From contig CAVWXN010000009.1 in the NCBI GenBank assembly GCA_963759125.1, forward strand, positions 124,001-188,000: a stretch of 64,000 bases of DNA. Direction: 5' to 3'. Origin of the DNA: JABDQA01 sp963759125 (GTDB lineage: Bacteria; Desulfobacterota; Desulfobulbia; Desulfobulbales; Desulfocapsaceae). The translations under genes were made by a program, and so were the position numbers. Positions 43,916 through 52,926 of the stretch are shown piece by piece (position 1 is the first letter of the stretch; every line of letters begins with the position of its first letter). Under the pieces are notes generated by a model. That model did no database searches, was not told the origin of the DNA, and saw nothing but the letters and a program-made list of their open reading frames with translations.

Positions 43916-46060
43916 TTATTCGTAGGACTTCCGGGTCAGAACTTCGCGTGGTTTGGCGCCGTCCGCTGGACCGACGATGCCTTCTTTCTCCATCATCTCA
44001 ATGATCCGTGCCGCCCGGTTGTAACCGATCCTCAAGCGCCGCTGAACCATCGAAATCGAAGCCTGCCCGGCCTCACAGACAAAGGCTACCGCCTCGTCAT
44101 AACGGTCATCATAATCGTCCTCAGCACCTTCGCCAGAGAGCAAACTATCCTCTTCCACCTGTTCGAGGACCGATTCATCGTAGACCGCCGCTCCCTGTTT
44201 CTTTAGAAAATCTACCAGTTCGGTGGTTTCCTGTTCCGAGATATAGGCGCCATGCACCCGCTTTATGGTTGCCGATCCGGGTGGCATGTAGAGCATATCG
44301 CCCATCCCCAGCAGGTGCTCCGCTCCGGAACCGTCGATGATGGTTCTCGAATCGACCTTGGAAGAGACCTTGAAGGCAATCCTGGTCGGGAAATTTGCTT
44401 TGATCAAACCGGTCAGAACATCAACCGACGGTCTTTGGGTGGCAAGTATCAGGTGAATGCCGGCGGCCCTTGCCATCTGCGCCAGTCGGGCGATCGCCCC
44501 CTCGACGTCTTTGGAGGCAACCATCATCAGGTCGGCCAGTTCGTCTACTATTATGACGATATAGGGCAGTTTTTCAGCGGCCACATCATTGTAGCTGTCA
44601 AAGCTCTTTACCTTGGCTTCTTCGAGCATCCGGTAGCGGCGTTCCATTTCTCTCACCGCCCAGAGCAAGGCCCTGCTGGCCAGTTTCGGCTCAACCACGA
44701 CCGGATGAAGCAGGTGGGGTATCCCCTCATAACCGGAGAGTTCGATCCGTTTGGGGTCAATCATCAGAAAGCGTACCTCGTCAGGAGTGGCGTTGAACAG
44801 AATCGAGGCGATGATAGAGTTGATTGCAACGCTTTTGCCGGCTCCAGTGGCACCGGCTATCAGCAGATGGGGCATCCTCGCCATATCGGCAATGGTTGGG
44901 GCGCCGACCACATCCAGCCCCAGGACGATGGCAAGCTTGGCCCGATTGTTTTTAAACCGTTCGGAGGCAAGCAACTCTCTGATATAGACAACCTTCCTCA
45001 CTTCGTTGGGGATCTCTATACCCAGTGCCGATTTGCCGGGTACCGAGCCGATGACCCTGACAGATTGGGCCCTGAGACCCAGAGCCAGGTCGTCGGCGAG
45101 ACCTACTATCTTGTTTATTTTGATGCCAGGTGCCGGTGAATATTCATAGGTGGTGACCACCGGCCCGGGAGAAATACCGACTACCTTGCCCGATACTCCA
45201 AAGTTTTTCAGTTTCTGCTCGAGCTGTTTGGAAATTTTCAGGTAGACGTTTTTGTCGATCTGTTCCTCCACCTGCTCATTGCGCGTCAGAAGTGAGAGAG
45301 GTGGCAGTTTCCAGTTCCCCTTGGCCAGCGGTGCCATCCGGAACCCCTTTTCCTCGTCTGCAGGTTCTACCGGCTTGGGGAACTCTTTGACCACCGGCGG
45401 CTCGACGGCCTCCGTTTTTTCCGCTGCAGGAGCTGCCGCAACCAAAGGAGCCGAGCGGGGCTTTTTCACCTTCGTCGGTTTCTGCGGTCGGGACTTGATC
45501 TTTTTGACCGCCGTGCTGATCAGACCAAATACCCCTTTGACCAGGCCCTTAAGTGAGCGCCAGATCAAACCAATCAACTGGTAAGGGGAGAACTGGGTGG
45601 ACAGCATCAGAGAGACTATCAGAACCAGGACCAAGATCAGGACGGTACCGGTTCCACCCAGGAGCGAATGGATCAGGCTGAACACCGTCTTGCCCAGGAA
45701 TCCTCCCGTCTCGAGCAAATCCGGTGAACGCAGACTGAGGGAGGAAAGCAGTGCGCAACAGGAGATTATTGCCCCGCTGACCCCAAGCGTGACCTGAGGA
45801 AGTCGCTCAAACGACATCCGGGGGTTGAAAAACAGAAAAGCAACCCAGGCCAGCAGACCGACCAGCAGGTAGGCACCCCAGCCGGTGAATCCGAGTAAAA
45901 TCTGGGAAGTGAGACGGCCCACCTCTCCGCACCAGTTCCCCGAGGACGTTACCTGAGCCGAAATCAGACTGATCAGGACAAAGGCTGCAACAAACAGTCC
46001 GAGTACGGCGACTATTTCCTGCCTGAACCCCGGACTATTCTTCTTTTGTGACTGGGCCAT
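43916..46060 (-). CDS. ftsK: DNA translocase FtsK/SpoIIIE
   Basis: FtsK pumps chromosomal DNA across the closing septum and aids dimer resolution. The 714-residue product has four N-terminal membrane segments (within about residues 15-155) and a short Pro/Lys-rich linker. The motor domain has Walker A GATGAGKSVAINS at about 403-415, then Walker B VIIVDELADLMM. A C-terminal winged-helix gamma domain (ISMVQRRLRIGYNRAARII) follows. The linker is far shorter than in E. coli FtsK. It lies between nusB and aprB, all on one strand. Confidence 0.97.
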   Translation of the reverse strand: MAQSQKKNSPGFRQEIVAVLGLFVAAFVLISLISAQVTSSGNWCGEVGRLTSQILLGFTGWGAYLLVGLLAWVAFLFFNPRMSFERLPQVTLGVSGAIISCCALLSSLSLRSPDLLETGGFLGKTVFSLIHSLLGGTGTVLILVLVLIVSLMLSTQFSPYQLIGLIWRSLKGLVKGVFGLISTAVKKIKSRPQKPTKVKKPRSAPLVAAAPAAEKTEAVEPPVVKEFPKPVEPADEEKGFRMAPLAKGNWKLPPLSLLTRNEQVEEQIDKNVYLKISKQLEQKLKNFGVSGKVVGISPGPVVTTYEYSPAPGIKINKIVGLADDLALGLRAQSVRVIGSVPGKSALGIEIPNEVRKVVYIRELLASERFKNNRAKLAIVLGLDVVGAPTIADMARMPHLLIAGATGAGKSVAINSIIASILFNATPDEVRFLMIDPKRIELSGYEGIPHLLHPVVVEPKLASRALLWAVREMERRYRMLEEAKVKSFDSYNDVAAEKLPYIVIIVDELADLMMVASKDVEGAIARLAQMARAAGIHLILATQRPSVDVLTGLIKANFPTRIAFKVSSKVDSRTIIDGSGAEHLLGMGDMLYMPPGSATIKRVHGAYISEQETTELVDFLKKQGAAVYDESVLEQVEEDSLLSGEGAEDDYDDRYDEAVAFVCEAGQASISMVQRRLRIGYNRAARIIEMMEKEGIVGPADGAKPREVLTRKSYE

Positions 46061-46243
46061 TGAGTCTATTCGCTCCTGCTGTGGTTCTACAATTGAGTAT
46101 CAGGCAAGATATGTACCCATAATCAGTACAAATTGCAAGATAGAGCAAGGAGTGGGGCCGGTCCATGGACTTCCCACCAGAGAAATGGGTACCCCGGAAC
46201 GGATGGGATAAGAGCAGGAAACGATGCTGAAAAATCTAGAAAG

Positions 46244-46693
46244 CTAGGCGGAGTCGACGGAGTGCGGTTTCTGAATGGATTGCTGAACAGCGTCTAGCAC
46301 ACCGTTGATGAAAGAGGGGGAATCCTGGCTGCCGTATCTTTTGGCTATTTCAACTGCTTCGTTGATGGCAACCTGGGCGGGAACATCTTCCTGAAACATC
46401 AGCTCATAGATCGCTACCCGGAGCAGGTTTCTGTCGGTGGCGGCGATCCGCTCCAGCCTCCAGTTGGTGGCATGGGCAACGATGGCGCCATCAATCTGGT
46501 CGAGTTTAGTGAAAATGCCGCCGAGAAGGTTCCGGGCATAGGGACGAGCCTTTTTATTGACCTGATATAACAGGCTGAAGACGGCAAACCGCTCGTCAAG
46601 CTCAGCCGCGTCCGTTGATCTTTCTCTGTCAAGAAAATCATCCTGAAAGAGAAACTGCAGGGCAGCTTCCCTGGCTCTTCGCCTCGTTCCCAT
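46244..46693 (-). CDS. nusB: transcription antitermination factor NusB
   Basis: NusB binds BoxA RNA with S10 and promotes antitermination of rRNA transcription. The 149-residue, all-helical product starts MGTRRRAREAALQFLFQ and has NLLRVAIYELMFQEDVPAQV and YGSQDSPSFINGVLD, typical of the family. GGTGAG precedes the ATG. It follows ribH, the usual ribH-nusB pairing, but a clear terminator lies between them. Confidence 0.97.
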   Translation of the reverse strand: MGTRRRAREAALQFLFQDDFLDRERSTDAAELDERFAVFSLLYQVNKKARPYARNLLGGIFTKLDQIDGAIVAHATNWRLERIAATDRNLLRVAIYELMFQEDVPAQVAINEAVEIAKRYGSQDSPSFINGVLDAVQQSIQKPHSVDSA

Positions 46694-46707
46694 AACTCAC
46701 CAGAAAT

Positions 46708-46751
46708 AAAAAAAAGAAAGCCGCAAGCGATCAATGACGCCGCCTGCGGCT
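46708..46751 (-). terminator. rho-independent terminator between ribH and nusB
   Basis: GCCGCAAGCG (46721-46730) pairs with CGCCTGCGGC (46742-46751) over ten positions, one a wobble, with an 11-base loop. On the minus strand it is followed by TTTCTTTTTTTT. It lies 27 bases after the ribH stop and would end most rib transcription, so nusB depends on read-through or an unseen promoter. Confidence 0.85.
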
Positions 46752-46777
46752 CGTTTACCAAAATCTAAATGTGCGGT

Positions 46778-47245
46778 TCAATCGAGGACTTCAATTATAT
46801 TGGCCATCTCGATTGCGGCAATGGCTACCTCCCCACCTTTGTTGCCGGCCTTGGTACCGGCCCGCTCGATAGCCTGTTCGATGGTCTCGGTGGTTAACAC
46901 CCCGAACAATACCGGAACACCAGTCTCCAGACTCACCTGGGCGGTACCTTTGGAAACCTCGTTGACCACCACGTCGAAGTGCGGTGTGGCACCGCGAATC
47001 ACTGCCCCGAGGCAGATCACGGCATCATATTTCTGCGAAGCTGCGAGCTTCTTGGTAATCAACGGAATTTCGTAAGCGCCGGGCACCCTGACTACTTCGA
47101 TGTCGGCTTCGGCCACTCCCGACCTGAGCAAACTGTCAAGAGCTCCTTCCAGTAATTTCTCGGAGATAAAGGAATTGAAGCGGGCAACAACAATTCCGAA
47201 TTTTTTCCCATCCCCCTTCAAGTGCCCTTCAATATAATCTACCAT
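46778..47245 (-). CDS. ribH: 6,7-dimethyl-8-ribityllumazine synthase
   Basis: RibH condenses the ribityl pyrimidine with 3,4-dihydroxy-2-butanone 4-phosphate. The 155-residue product has VARFNSFISEKLLEGALDSL, VPGAYEIPLITKKLA and GAVIRGATPHFDVVVNEVSK, including the catalytic histidine region. The ATG at 47245 is chosen over a TTG three codons upstream because GAGGA lies nine bases before it. It follows ribBA. Confidence 0.97.
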   Translation of the reverse strand: MVDYIEGHLKGDGKKFGIVVARFNSFISEKLLEGALDSLLRSGVAEADIEVVRVPGAYEIPLITKKLAASQKYDAVICLGAVIRGATPHFDVVVNEVSKGTAQVSLETGVPVLFGVLTTETIEQAIERAGTKAGNKGGEVAIAAIEMANIIEVLD

Positions 47246-47320
47246 GTCAGTCAATCCTCTCTGTGGAAGTTCACATTATTTGATGCTCCAGGCACAATCG
47301 AAATGTTGCCGGGTACTCAT

Positions 47321-48529
47321 TTATTTTATCTGGATAAGATGGCCCATCCGATCTCTTTTGCAGAGCAGGTAACCTTTGTTTTCCTCCCCGGCCTCCATCT
47401 CTATCGGCACTCGGTCGACGACCTCGATGCCATAGCCTTCCAAGCCAACAATCTTCTTGGGGTTGTTGGTTAACATTTTCATCTTGGAAACCCCAAGATC
47501 CCTGAGAATCTGGGCACCAATACCATAATCACGTAAATCGGCCTTGAACCCAAGCTTGAGATTGGCCTCGACGGTATCAAAACCTTCCTCGTCCTGCAGC
47601 TTGTAGGCCCTGATCTTGTTCACCAGGCCAATCCCCCTTCCTTCCTGTCGCATATAAAGAACAACGCCGCTCCCCTCCTCTTCAATCATGCGCATGGCCG
47701 CATGGAGCTGGCCGCCGCAGTCACAGCGAGAAGAGCCAAACACATCACCAGTCAAACATTCAGAATGGACCCGCACCAGGACCGGCTTTTCGGGGTCGAT
47801 CTCGCCCTTTACCAGGGCCATATGCTCCATATTGTCGACCTCGTTCTTGTAGACGATGGCTACGAATTCTTTGGCATGCTCGGTCGGAATCCGCGCCTCC
47901 GCCGCCCGGTGAACCAGTACATCCTGACGCAAGCGATAGGCGACCAGGTCGGCAATGGTGGCGATCTTCACCTCATGCTTCTGGGCAAATAGTTCCAGAT
48001 CAGGCATTCTGGCCATGGTGCCGTCGTCCTTCATAATTTCACAGATCACACCGGCGGTCCTCATCCCCGCGAGACGGGCCAGGTCAATAGAACCTTCCGT
48101 TTGACCGGTACGAACCAATACCCCACCGTCTTTTGCTCTGAGTGGAAATATATGCCCGGGGCTGACCAGATCATAGGGAGTGGCGTCAGGAGCAACCGCT
48201 GCCTGAACGGTCCGAGCCCGATCAGCTGCGGAAATGCCGGTGGACACGCCGGTCCGGGCCTCGATGGAAATGGTGAACCCGGTCCCGTAAGGAGACTGGT
48301 TGTCATTGACCATCATCGGTAATTGGAGTTGGTCGACAATGTCGCCGCTCAAGGTCAGGCAGATCAGTCCCCGCCCATGGGTGGCCATGAAATTGATCGA
48401 TTCGGGCGTAACTGCTTCCGCTGCCATGCAGAGGTCGCCCTCGTTCTCCCGGTCTTCGTCATCGACCAGGATGACCATTTTCCCGGCCTTTATATCTTTT
48501 AGTACCTCTTCAATCGAACTGACTGCCAT
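47321..48529 (-). CDS. ribBA: bifunctional DHBP synthase / GTP cyclohydrolase II
   Basis: The 402-residue protein joins two enzymes. The N-terminal RibB part (DDEDRENEGDLCMAAE, GISAADRARTVQAA) makes 3,4-dihydroxy-2-butanone 4-phosphate from ribulose 5-phosphate. The C-terminal RibA part opens GTP and has the zinc site HSECLTGDVFGSSRCDCGG, with REGRGIGLVNKIRAYKLQ and DYGIGAQILRDLGV. Key residues of both are present, so both halves look active. It lies between ribE and ribH. Confidence 0.97.
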   Translation of the reverse strand: MAVSSIEEVLKDIKAGKMVILVDDEDRENEGDLCMAAEAVTPESINFMATHGRGLICLTLSGDIVDQLQLPMMVNDNQSPYGTGFTISIEARTGVSTGISAADRARTVQAAVAPDATPYDLVSPGHIFPLRAKDGGVLVRTGQTEGSIDLARLAGMRTAGVICEIMKDDGTMARMPDLELFAQKHEVKIATIADLVAYRLRQDVLVHRAAEARIPTEHAKEFVAIVYKNEVDNMEHMALVKGEIDPEKPVLVRVHSECLTGDVFGSSRCDCGGQLHAAMRMIEEEGSGVVLYMRQEGRGIGLVNKIRAYKLQDEEGFDTVEANLKLGFKADLRDYGIGAQILRDLGVSKMKMLTNNPKKIVGLEGYGIEVVDRVPIEMEAGEENKGYLLCKRDRMGHLIQIK

Positions 48530-48555
48530 ATGTCACTCGCCCTGAATCTAACAAT

Positions 48556-49209
48556 TTAATAAAAACCTTTCTCGGCCAGATAGCCTCGGTTGATTACGAT
48601 CCCGCTCTCATCACCATATTTTTTTTCAGCTAGAAGCTTCTCCACATATTTGCCGATGATGTCAACCTCTATATTTACCTTGCCGCCCGTTTTCAACTCT
48701 CCCAAGGTGGTCAACTGCATGGTGTGCGGAATGATTGATACCGAAAAATGCCCCTTGGAACAGCGGTTTACCGTCAGGCTGATGCCGTCTACCGTAATCG
48801 ATCCTTTCTCTATTATATAGCGATCGTTTTCCGGGGGCACGGCGAAATCTAATACGGTGAAATCACCTTCACGCTTCAGAGCCGTCAAGCTGCCCACGCA
48901 GTCCACGTGTCCTGAGACAATATGGCCACCCAGGCGATCGGACAGCATTAAAGCCCGTTCAAGATTGACCGTTTTGCCGACCCCGAGATCACCCAGCGTG
49001 GTCCTTGACAAACTTTCAGGCGACACGTCAGCCATGAATCTTTTGGCTGAAATATTGTAGGCAGTCAAACAAGCCCCGCTCACGCCAATCGACTCCCCTT
49101 CCACGGGGTTGTCTATCTCAAACCCGGCCTCAAATTCAAAGGTGAGGCCTCCGCCTGTCGACCTGACGCTTACTACCTTTCCTCTGCCCTGTATTATCCC
49201 GGTAAACAT
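48556..49209 (-). CDS. ribE: riboflavin synthase alpha chain
   Basis: RibE dismutates two lumazine molecules into riboflavin. The 217-residue product begins MFTGIIQGRGKV and has two lumazine-binding beta-barrel repeats (GESIGVSGACLTAY in the first, GSITVDGISLTVN in the second). It lies 26 bases upstream of ribBA. No FMN riboswitch is seen before it, since another gene abuts its start. Confidence 0.97.
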   Translation of the reverse strand: MFTGIIQGRGKVVSVRSTGGGLTFEFEAGFEIDNPVEGESIGVSGACLTAYNISAKRFMADVSPESLSRTTLGDLGVGKTVNLERALMLSDRLGGHIVSGHVDCVGSLTALKREGDFTVLDFAVPPENDRYIIEKGSITVDGISLTVNRCSKGHFSVSIIPHTMQLTTLGELKTGGKVNIEVDIIGKYVEKLLAEKKYGDESGIVINRGYLAEKGFY

Positions 49210-49213
49210 AGGC

Positions 49214-49822
49214 CTAGTCTTCAGCGTTCTCCATCAGTTTGGCGGCCTTCTCTCGCAATGCTTCAGCCATGGCCGAGTGTCTGAAATTCGCATGTATGGA
49301 AGCAGCGGTTTTATAAGCATCTGCGGCCCGCAGCTTTTCACCTGAGGCCATGTAGATCTCCGCCATCCGTTCAAGTATGTCAACTGAGTTCTGGGGGTCA
49401 TTGTTCTTCTGGTAAGTGTCCAGCAGATCAAGACAAAGGTCCAGAGCCTGTCGGTACTCCCCGAGACCTTTATGGGCCGTTGCCAGCTGCTTGGCAACTG
49501 AGAGCAGGCTTATGTGGTCTTCCAACTCTTCGCAGATTTCCCAGGCCTTTTTATAGTGGAGAATTGCCTTGTCAAATTCTTCTCTCAACAGGCAGGCGTG
49601 GCCAAGCTGGTTAGAAGCGTTGGCTATGCCCTCGAGATTGTTTTCCTCTTCAAACCCCCGCAAAGCGTTGTGCAGGGCAACAGCGGCCAGAGCGGCCTCA
49701 CCGCGCTCAATATAACCGCGGCCCTCGTCATAATCGAGCTGGGCCTGGCTCTTCGTGGGTTTTGGATCGTTAAGGTCCTCGGCCGGACCGATTGAGTCTA
49801 ATTTCTGAATGGGTGTAGTCAT
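49214..49822 (-). CDS. tetratricopeptide repeat protein
   Basis: The 202-residue protein has about four TPR units from residue 30 onward (LDYDEGRGYIERGEAALAA, ASNQLGHACLLREEFDKAIL, YKKAWEICEELEDHISLL and the ERMAEIYMASGEKLRAADAY region). No signal peptide or catalytic domain is seen, so it is probably a cytoplasmic scaffold. Its stop lies only four bases from the ribE start, which places it in the rib transcript. Its function is unknown. Confidence 0.85.
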   Translation of the reverse strand: MTTPIQKLDSIGPAEDLNDPKPTKSQAQLDYDEGRGYIERGEAALAAVALHNALRGFEEENNLEGIANASNQLGHACLLREEFDKAILHYKKAWEICEELEDHISLLSVAKQLATAHKGLGEYRQALDLCLDLLDTYQKNNDPQNSVDILERMAEIYMASGEKLRAADAYKTAASIHANFRHSAMAEALREKAAKLMENAED

Positions 49823-49827
49823 GATAG

Positions 49828-50952
49828 TTAATTATTCTGAATTGAATTTACAGCTTTCTTCGCCTGCTCAGCGACGCTGGTTTGCACCGGGTTCCCGCCC
49901 TCCCAGATTATGAGTTCGGCTGAGTCACCGTGAAGCCCCATCAATTGTAACGAAGCTTCAGTTGCTTTAATTCTGCCGAGTAGTCGGGCCAGTTGCCCCC
50001 GCACCTCAGGCTGAGGATGATTGAGAAAATGAAACATCGAAAAAAACGGAGTTTTACGAATCAAATCGGGTCTGTTTTCAGCAACCTCCGCCAAAGCCCA
50101 GATGGCCTGAACCCTTGTTGAATCAGCACCTATGTAGTGTAACAGATACTGGGCAAAGGCGCCAAAGATATCAGGTCTGGCGGCGATCACCGATCCGAGC
50201 GTCTCGATCATTCCCCAAGGAGTCGCAGCAGAGTCTGAACAGGCCTCGAAGAGCCTGTGCAGCAGCTCTGAAACCTGCCCCGGGTCCCGGGTGGCCACCC
50301 GGGCGCAGACCTGTCCTAGGAGCCAGGCAATTTTCCAGCGGTTCTCTTCCACCGGATCGTAGAGCAGTCTCTGGACCAGCCGCAACGTTTTCTTGTCGTC
50401 CAGACAGAGCGCCACCAGCGCGTCCTCGTCACCTTCTTCAACCAGTTGTTTCACCAAGTGCTTGGTGGCTCTTTGTCTTTCCTTATCCTTGTTGGCAAGC
50501 GGCTCAACAGGAGGAGGAACAAACCCGGTAGCGGCAGTGACCTGGACGACGTCTTGCTGGTTTTTTTGCTGCAGTCTGTCGGCAATGTCGGAGATTTCGG
50601 TGTGCAGACGAACAAAATAAAGCACTCCGCGCACCGCCCGACCGTCGAGATTCCTGGTTTCGACCACCTGGTGGGTTATTTCATCGTAATTCTCTATTCT
50701 GCCAGTCAGGTAGTCATCCTCAGGCATCAATTCCCAGGCCAGATCAGCATTGTCTCCGCAGGCATGAACCAGCGTCTCAACCAGCGCTGCCCCGATGCTG
50801 TGGCCGGTGGGATCCGAGGAATAGACGGCCCCACAGGAACAGGAACCGACCGCGAATTCGCTCAAATTACGGTTCTGCTTGTCGGCAGTTGGAGCCACCT
50901 CCTGGCCGCAGAAGGGGCACCAGGGCCGTTTTACTATGAGTTTCATTTTCAT
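49828..50952 (-). CDS. zinc-ribbon and HEAT-repeat protein, DVU0298-like
   Basis: The 374-residue protein has an N-terminal zinc ribbon (CPFCGQEV, later CSCG) and a C-terminal helical-repeat half. Its segments (ENRWKIAWLLGQVCARVA, ATPWGMIETLGSVIA, QAIWALAEVAENRPDLI, QPEVRGQLARLLGRI) resemble the DVU0298 family found in sulfate reducers. Such repeats usually bind proteins; no activity is known. ATG 50952 and the ATG two codons later are both possible. It lies five bases upstream of the TPR gene, so the two are probably co-translated. Confidence 0.75.
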   Translation of the reverse strand: MKMKLIVKRPWCPFCGQEVAPTADKQNRNLSEFAVGSCSCGAVYSSDPTGHSIGAALVETLVHACGDNADLAWELMPEDDYLTGRIENYDEITHQVVETRNLDGRAVRGVLYFVRLHTEISDIADRLQQKNQQDVVQVTAATGFVPPPVEPLANKDKERQRATKHLVKQLVEEGDEDALVALCLDDKKTLRLVQRLLYDPVEENRWKIAWLLGQVCARVATRDPGQVSELLHRLFEACSDSAATPWGMIETLGSVIAARPDIFGAFAQYLLHYIGADSTRVQAIWALAEVAENRPDLIRKTPFFSMFHFLNHPQPEVRGQLARLLGRIKATEASLQLMGLHGDSAELIIWEGGNPVQTSVAEQAKKAVNSIQNN

Positions 50953-50980
50953 CGGTCACGTCGCCCCAGCGACGAACTTT

Positions 50981-51610
50981 CTACTTCAGTTTCTCTTCGA
51001 GGCTGGCAATAAAACTGGGCTCAACCGAATAACCAAGACTCAGGGCCCGGTCCATGTGTTTCTTGGCTTCGCTGAACTGTTCGCTGAAATAAAGTGCCAC
51101 TGCGAGGTTGTTGTGGGCAAGCGGCGAGCTGTCATCGAGATCGAGTCCTTTCCTTGCGGCCTCGAGGGCCCGGGCATCCTCCCCTTTCATGGTCAGCACG
51201 GAGGTGAGATTGATCCAGACGGTCGCCAGCTTGTCGTCGATACTGATGGCTTTCTGGTAATGCTCGATCGCCTTGTCGAGTTCGCTTTTCTGCTGGCTGA
51301 TCAGGCCAAGATTGGCAAAAGCCTGGGCCGCCTTTGGGTTTACCGAAACCGCTTTGTTGTTGAGTTCCTCGGCTTTCTCCAGATTGTTTTGACCGAAGTA
51401 AATAGCACCGAGATTGATCATCGATTCCACCGACTGGGGATCAAGCTTTATGGCGGTTTCCAGCGAAGCTATTGCCTCATCGACCCGGCCGGCCTTCATG
51501 TAGACCAGGCCCAGGTGGTGATGAGCCATGACATTTTCTGGCAGATCCTCTACTTTTTTTTCCAACTCCTCGATCACCGCATCGAGATCTTCACTCAATT
51601 GTTCTGACAT
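50981..51610 (-). CDS. tetratricopeptide repeat protein
   Basis: The 209-residue protein has an N-terminal acidic helix and five clear TPR units (AHHHLGLVYMKAGRVDEAI, SMINLGAIYFGQNNLEKAEE, AFANLGLISQQKSELDKAIE, VWINLTSVLTMKGEDARALE, AHNNLAVALYFSEQFSEAKK). No membrane segment or enzyme domain is seen. GAGGTAACAAA precedes the ATG. It is the first gene of the unit leading to the rib genes. Its partners are unknown. Confidence 0.87.
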   Translation of the reverse strand: MSEQLSEDLDAVIEELEKKVEDLPENVMAHHHLGLVYMKAGRVDEAIASLETAIKLDPQSVESMINLGAIYFGQNNLEKAEELNNKAVSVNPKAAQAFANLGLISQQKSELDKAIEHYQKAISIDDKLATVWINLTSVLTMKGEDARALEAARKGLDLDDSSPLAHNNLAVALYFSEQFSEAKKHMDRALSLGYSVEPSFIASLEEKLK

Positions 51611-51703
51611 TTTGTTACCTCTTAAAATGGATCCTGATAAATGATTTAGTGAAATTTTTTTAATAATAAAATTCGGCTTTCTTCTCTGTATTGGGCGGCA
51701 TAT

Positions 51704-51731
51704 ACTATAGACATGTGGGGTGTACTTTCAA
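51704..51731 (-). promoter_or_regulatory. candidate promoter of the TPR-rib unit
   Basis: TTGAAA (complement of 51726-51731) and TATAGT (complement of 51704-51709) are 16 bases apart on the minus strand; a TAGTAT at 18 is an alternative -10. It lies in the 156-base gap between ribF and the first TPR gene, upstream of an A/T-rich leader. It fits a start for the whole TPR-HEAT-TPR-ribE-ribBA-ribH unit. Confidence 0.6.
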
Positions 51732-51766
51732 GCGCTAGCGGAGAATCCACAATGCTTCTCCCACCG

Positions 51767-52744
51767 CTATTCTGGGACACCGAGATCCGCGCTGCAGGAA
51801 ACCAGCAAATCCTGCTTGTTTGCAGATAACACTTTCTTGGCCTCAGCAGCGTCTCTGCCTATCTGATCGGCCAGATCCGGAATGCCTGTAAACTTCTTTT
51901 CATCACGCAGAAATTTCAATAAATTCAATTTGATCGGCTTGCCGTAGATATCTTTGTTGAAATCGAATATATGGGTCTCGGCAACCAGCTTTTGATCTCC
52001 GAAAGTTGGATTGTAGCCAATGTTCAACACCCCCCCGTAGCACACACCTTCGCAGATAACCTGGACTGCATAGACACCGATGCGCGGCACCAGATCTTCT
52101 TCGTTGACCTTGAGGTTTGCGGTAGGATAGCCGATCTCGCTGCCGCCCCTTTTCTTGCCGACCTGGACAACACCCCGGATCTGATATGGCCGCCCCAGCA
52201 GCGACCGGGCATCAATCATTCTACCTTCGCATACCAGCTTCCTTATCTGGGTCGAACTGACCAGCATTTCGTTCTTGTAAAAGGCTTCGACCACTGTAAC
52301 CGGAAAATTCCTCTTGCGGCCCTGCTCTTTGAGAAAGGCAGTATCACCACTTCTTCCTTTGCCGAAGGCATAGTCATAACCAACCACCAGTTCGGTCATG
52401 CCGATGGTATCGAGGAGAGTCTCTTGGACGAACTGCTCCGCCGTTGTCGAGGCGAAGGAGCGGTCAAATGGAATGATTACGAGATTGTCGATTCCCGCCT
52501 TGCCGATCTGCTCTATTTTCTGGGCGATGGTCGAAATCAGCAGAATCCCGTCGGGCCTGAGCACCCTGAGGGGATGCGGGTCGAAGGTAACGACAACGCT
52601 GCACCCCTTATTTTCTCTGGCTTTGCTGACCACTTCGGCGAACAGTTGTTGATGACCGAGATGTACCCCGTCGAAGTTGCCTATGGTGACACAAGCCTTC
52701 TCAAAAGGGCTGATGATATCAGCGAGATTCCAATAGAGTTCCAT
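51767..52744 (-). CDS. ribF: bifunctional riboflavin kinase / FAD synthetase
   Basis: RibF converts riboflavin to FMN and FMN to FAD. The 325-residue product has an N-terminal nucleotidyltransferase domain (TIGNFDGVHLGHQQLF, VTFDPHPLRVL, ISTIAQKIEQI) and a C-terminal kinase domain (GYPTANLKV, GVYAVQVICEG, YNPTFG). It is separated from the other rib genes by the TPR unit promoter. No strong ribosome binding site is seen before ATG 52744. The gene is read away from the tRNA-Leu promoter that shares the short gap before it. Confidence 0.96.
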   Translation of the reverse strand: MELYWNLADIISPFEKACVTIGNFDGVHLGHQQLFAEVVSKARENKGCSVVVTFDPHPLRVLRPDGILLISTIAQKIEQIGKAGIDNLVIIPFDRSFASTTAEQFVQETLLDTIGMTELVVGYDYAFGKGRSGDTAFLKEQGRKRNFPVTVVEAFYKNEMLVSSTQIRKLVCEGRMIDARSLLGRPYQIRGVVQVGKKRGGSEIGYPTANLKVNEEDLVPRIGVYAVQVICEGVCYGGVLNIGYNPTFGDQKLVAETHIFDFNKDIYGKPIKLNLLKFLRDEKKFTGIPDLADQIGRDAAEAKKVLSANKQDLLVSCSADLGVPE

Positions 52745-52789
52745 TACAAAATAGTATCGCTAATTTTCTTTTTGCGGCTCAAGAAAGTC

Positions 52790-52818
52790 TTGACAAATCG
52801 GGGTACAGAAAGCATATT
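52790..52818 (+). promoter_or_regulatory. promoter of tRNA-Leu (CAG)
   Basis: TTGACA (52790-52795) and CATATT (52813-52818) are 17 bases apart on the plus strand, and the tRNA starts 12 bases after the -10. The near-consensus -35 and the short distance are typical of a tRNA promoter. Confidence 0.8.
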
Positions 52819-52830
52819 CACCACACTAAT

Positions 52831-52917
52831 GCCGAAGTGGCGGAATTGGTAGACGCGCTAGGTTCAGGGTCTAGTGGGGGTTTCCCCGTGGAAGTTCGAG
52901 TCTTCTCTTCGGCACCA
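52831..52917 (+). tRNA. tRNA-Leu (CAG)
   Basis: This 87-base tRNA has acceptor GCCGAAG/CTTCGGC, anticodon stem CTAGG/TCTAG (one wobble) with loop TTCAGGG giving CAG, a long variable arm with GGGGGTTTCCCC, T loop GTTCGAGTC, and an encoded CCA. It is on the plus strand, unlike its surroundings, with its own promoter and terminator. Confidence 0.97.
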
Positions 52918-52926
52918 GTTAAAATA

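Noticed and set aside
44252..45139. 295-codon plus-strand ORF
   Set aside because: Antisense to the ftsK motor domain and without own ribosome binding site or motif.
48530..49213. FMN riboswitch upstream of riboflavin genes
   Set aside because: No space exists between the TPR gene and ribE, and no RFN-like conserved boxes are seen upstream of the first TPR gene.
51971..52852. 293-codon plus-strand ORF
   Set aside because: Antisense to ribF and runs into tRNA-Leu; no supporting features.
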